Shown piece by piece: positions 12,103 to 13,706 of a stretch of DNA of 13,706 nucleotides (position 1 is its first letter; each line of letters starts with the position of its first letter). Source of the stretch: Amoebophrya sp. AT5.2. Its lineage: Eukaryota > Sar > Dinophyceae > Syndiniales > Amoebophryaceae. The translations under genes were made by a program, and so were the position numbers. The notes under the pieces were generated by a model. The model was not told where the DNA came from. It worked only from the letters and a program-made list of their open reading frames with translations, and searched no databases. The stretch lies in NCBI GenBank assembly GCA_005223375.1, contig RXOD01005507.1:1-13706 (forward strand). The letters are read 5' to 3'.

Positions 12103-13706
12103 TTACTGCGTCCCTCCGATCAGCCCGTCCGCGAATTGCCACTGTGCTCGGGCGGCTCTGTCTTCGCCTCGTTTCCTCCAGTCTCTTTCAGCATAGTGGA
12201 GGGCCTGTCGAACTTCACGAATGTCACTTTCCTCGGCGTAGGCTGCTGCGACCCAGCAGGCGTCAAGAGCCTCTTGGACCCACTTCGGCGCCCCTTCCAC
12301 CGACACGATCTCTATAATGTCTTCTGTCAGCCTTCCGCGGTTGTCCTTGCTCCGGACAAACCCGTGCCACCTGAAGGCGCCCGGCATCAGTGGCAAGTTG
12401 TCTTGGCCGTAGTTTGCGACGTTGTTTTGTACGTAGTTCCCCAGCAATCCTTGCCGCCACGCGACCGCCCGTTGTTTCCAGTCCACCTCTCCTGTGCGAC
12501 GAACAGTCTCGCCCTGGTCGTTCTTCTCAGACTGAAGTTTGGTGGGCACCTCCTGAAACTGAGCGCCAGCTGGGCGCCGGTCGGCCAGCTGGAGACCGAG
12601 AACGTCCGCGACTGTTTGCAGCGCTCTAAACAGCGCTTCATTTGCGCTCAAACCCGCTTCAACCGCGCGGCCGGCAGCGCGCGCATAATAGTGGAACCGT
12701 TTCACAAAGAAATTAATTTTCGCGCTAAGGATGTCGGGGCAGGCACAGGCGTCGCGCACTCGTTGCGCAACATCAGAGAACACGGCAGTCAGGATTAGAG
12801 AATCCGGCACGCGCCGAAGATTAATATTAAACGCCTCGGCCACAGTTCTTGTGTTTCTTCTTCTTCGCTCGCCCGACGTTCGGGGTTTTTCGGGGCCGAC
12901 GTTGACAGTGCGGGAGATCAAAGACAAATTCGCCTGGAGGAAGGCCCCCGCCGCAGGCCCACCCTTCGCCGAAACGACCCTTTCCCGCAGATCATGCGCC
13001 GTCATTTGCGCCGGGTCTACGTTTTCCATCGTAACGATGTGGCTGCCACTTACACCGTTCACCACAATGGTCATCGTCCGCAGCTGCGGCGGAAGCCAGG
13101 CGCCCGGTCCCCGCTCCGGCATCGGCAACTGCGAGGCTCGTTCGGGCCCCCAGGCATCTTGGTTTTTCTTCTTGTTTTGATGCGCGTGTGCTGGTGCGCT
13201 CCATGAGCTCGCTGCTCCCGCCCACGAAGATCCGTCGGGCCCGCTCACTGCTCCCCAGCCCGGAGAGTACGGGTAGAAGGAGTACGGTACTTCTGCTCCC
13301 GCTGCGCCCGGAAAGCAAGCAGGGTACGGCGGCGCGAGGAAAAATGCTTCTGCTCCCGCTGCGCCTGGAAAGCAAGCAGGGTAAAGAAGCTGCGCCTGCG
13401 ACCACGGTGGAACGATCACACCATCATGATCTTCCTGTTGAACCACATTTCTAGTAGACGCCGTGGCCGGATCCCTTCGCTGTAGTCGCTTCCACATCCC
13501 TCCTCCCCTGGTTTTTTTTCTACGGATGGTTGATGCTGTGCCCTGTCCGGCGGCAGCAGCGCCTTCCGCGTCGTTGTCCTCCTCCATCTCCACCGCATCG
13601 TCCGACACGCGGAGGCCCGCAAGCGCGCTCCCCACTGCCTCCACATCGACGCCCGGGATGTAGGCCACTGCCGGACTCCACGGTCGTCCACGATGTTCGA
13701 GGCCCG
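12103..13706 (-). CDS. 5'-partial protein related to its neighbours, at least 534 codons
   Basis: Stops with TAA at 12103-12105 and stays open to the right edge, so the true start lies outside the window. A GTG at 13668 is not a credible eukaryotic start. Near the visible N-terminus, VD-x8-AGLRVSD (13600-13650) matches the motif that follows the signal peptide in the 542-aa gene, so a signal peptide may lie just upstream. Then come an acidic, Ala-rich stretch, an Arg/Lys patch and a Gly/Ala/Pro/Tyr-rich linker with a 19-aa tandem duplication (YPACFPGAAGAE). The remaining ~330 residues look globular and helical, ending with ACWVAAAYAEE (12229-12261), a motif shared with the 264-aa gene. No known domain is recognised. 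Confidence 0.78.
   Translation of the reverse strand, partial: GLEHRGRPWSPAVAYIPGVDVEAVGSALAGLRVSDDAVEMEEDNDAEGAAAAGQGTASTIRRKKTRGGGMWKRLQRRDPATASTRNVVQQEDHDGVIVPPWSQAQLLYPACFPGAAGAEAFFLAPPYPACFPGAAGAEVPYSFYPYSPGWGAVSGPDGSSWAGAASSWSAPAHAHQNKKKNQDAWGPERASQLPMPERGPGAWLPPQLRTMTIVVNGVSGSHIVTMENVDPAQMTAHDLRERVVSAKGGPAAGAFLQANLSLISRTVNVGPEKPRTSGERRRRNTRTVAEAFNINLRRVPDSLILTAVFSDVAQRVRDACACPDILSAKINFFVKRFHYYARAAGRAVEAGLSANEALFRALQTVADVLGLQLADRRPAGAQFQEVPTKLQSEKNDQGETVRRTGEVDWKQRAVAWRQGLLGNYVQNNVANYGQDNLPLMPGAFRWHGFVRSKDNRGRLTEDIIEIVSVEGAPKWVQEALDACWVAAAYAEESDIREVRQALHYAERDWRKRGEDRAARAQWQFADGLIGGTQ
13290..13384. repeat. 57-nt tandem duplication inside the right-edge gene
   Basis: The string ttctgctcccgctgcgcc starts at 13291 and again at 13348. 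The two copies share about 37 nt with one difference (C/T, silent). The 57-nt period equals 19 codons, so the frame is kept and YPACFPGAAGAE appears twice. A recent replication-slippage or unequal-exchange event is likely. Confidence 0.85.

Noticed and set aside
12088..12798. 236-codon plus-strand frame opposite the right-edge gene
   Set aside because: Antisense shadow of a frame with stronger composition and motifs shared with neighbours; no supporting feature of its own.
1..13706. tRNA, rRNA, CRISPR or bacterial operon signals
   Set aside because: No T-arm consensus, rRNA-like stretch, regularly spaced repeats or Shine-Dalgarno-led gene pairs were seen by eye on either strand.

Overview
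This window looks like nuclear DNA of a protist. Five long, intron-free open reading frames all lie on the minus strand. They are separated by 0.5-1.9 kb of repeat-rich spacer, and TAG, TAA and TGA are all used as stops (standard code). Start codons have A at -3. There is no bacterial-style operon spacing, Shine-Dalgarno signal, tRNA, rRNA or CRISPR array. Four of the five frames have their N-terminus in the window, and all four begin with a signal peptide. One also carries Cys-rich PAN/apple-like modules, a transmembrane helix and a long cytoplasmic tail. One-way gene order and rapidly evolving secreted proteins would suit an alveolate, for example a parasitic dinoflagellate or perkinsid relative. 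That placement is inference; no marker gene confirms it.

Layout, left to right: the possible 5' end of a Lys-rich gene (1-74, minus); a type I membrane protein with two Cys-rich modules (522-2444); a repeat-rich spacer holding two small plus-strand reading frames (2657-2833 and 3721-3894); a secreted protein with a coiled-coil-like stretch (4334-5314); a spacer with a second copy of the first small frame (5691-5888) and the left copy of a ~765-bp duplication; a 542-aa secreted protein with an internal tandem duplication (6789-8417); the right copy of the duplication, which carries a severed 3' end of that gene (9039-9798); a small acidic secreted protein (9977-10771); a spacer with further repeat modules; and a 5'-partial gene running off the right edge (12103-13706).

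Most spacers are mosaics of a few modules, called here A, B, C, D and L, that recur in different combinations. Module B is the most interesting. On the plus strand, opposite to all the large genes, it encodes a start codon and a convincing signal peptide. Three copies occur, and they differ mostly at third codon positions. One copy encodes a 57-aa basic secreted peptide, one a 36-aa peptide, and one has lost its start codon. Modules A and B meet at, or break exactly at, the heptamer CCCAGAG.

The genes at 6789, 9977 and 12103 share short protein motifs, so they may be highly diverged members of one exported-protein family. I recognise no catalytic domain in the window. The biological role (surface recognition or secreted effectors) is inferred only from signal peptides, architecture and repeat-driven turnover.
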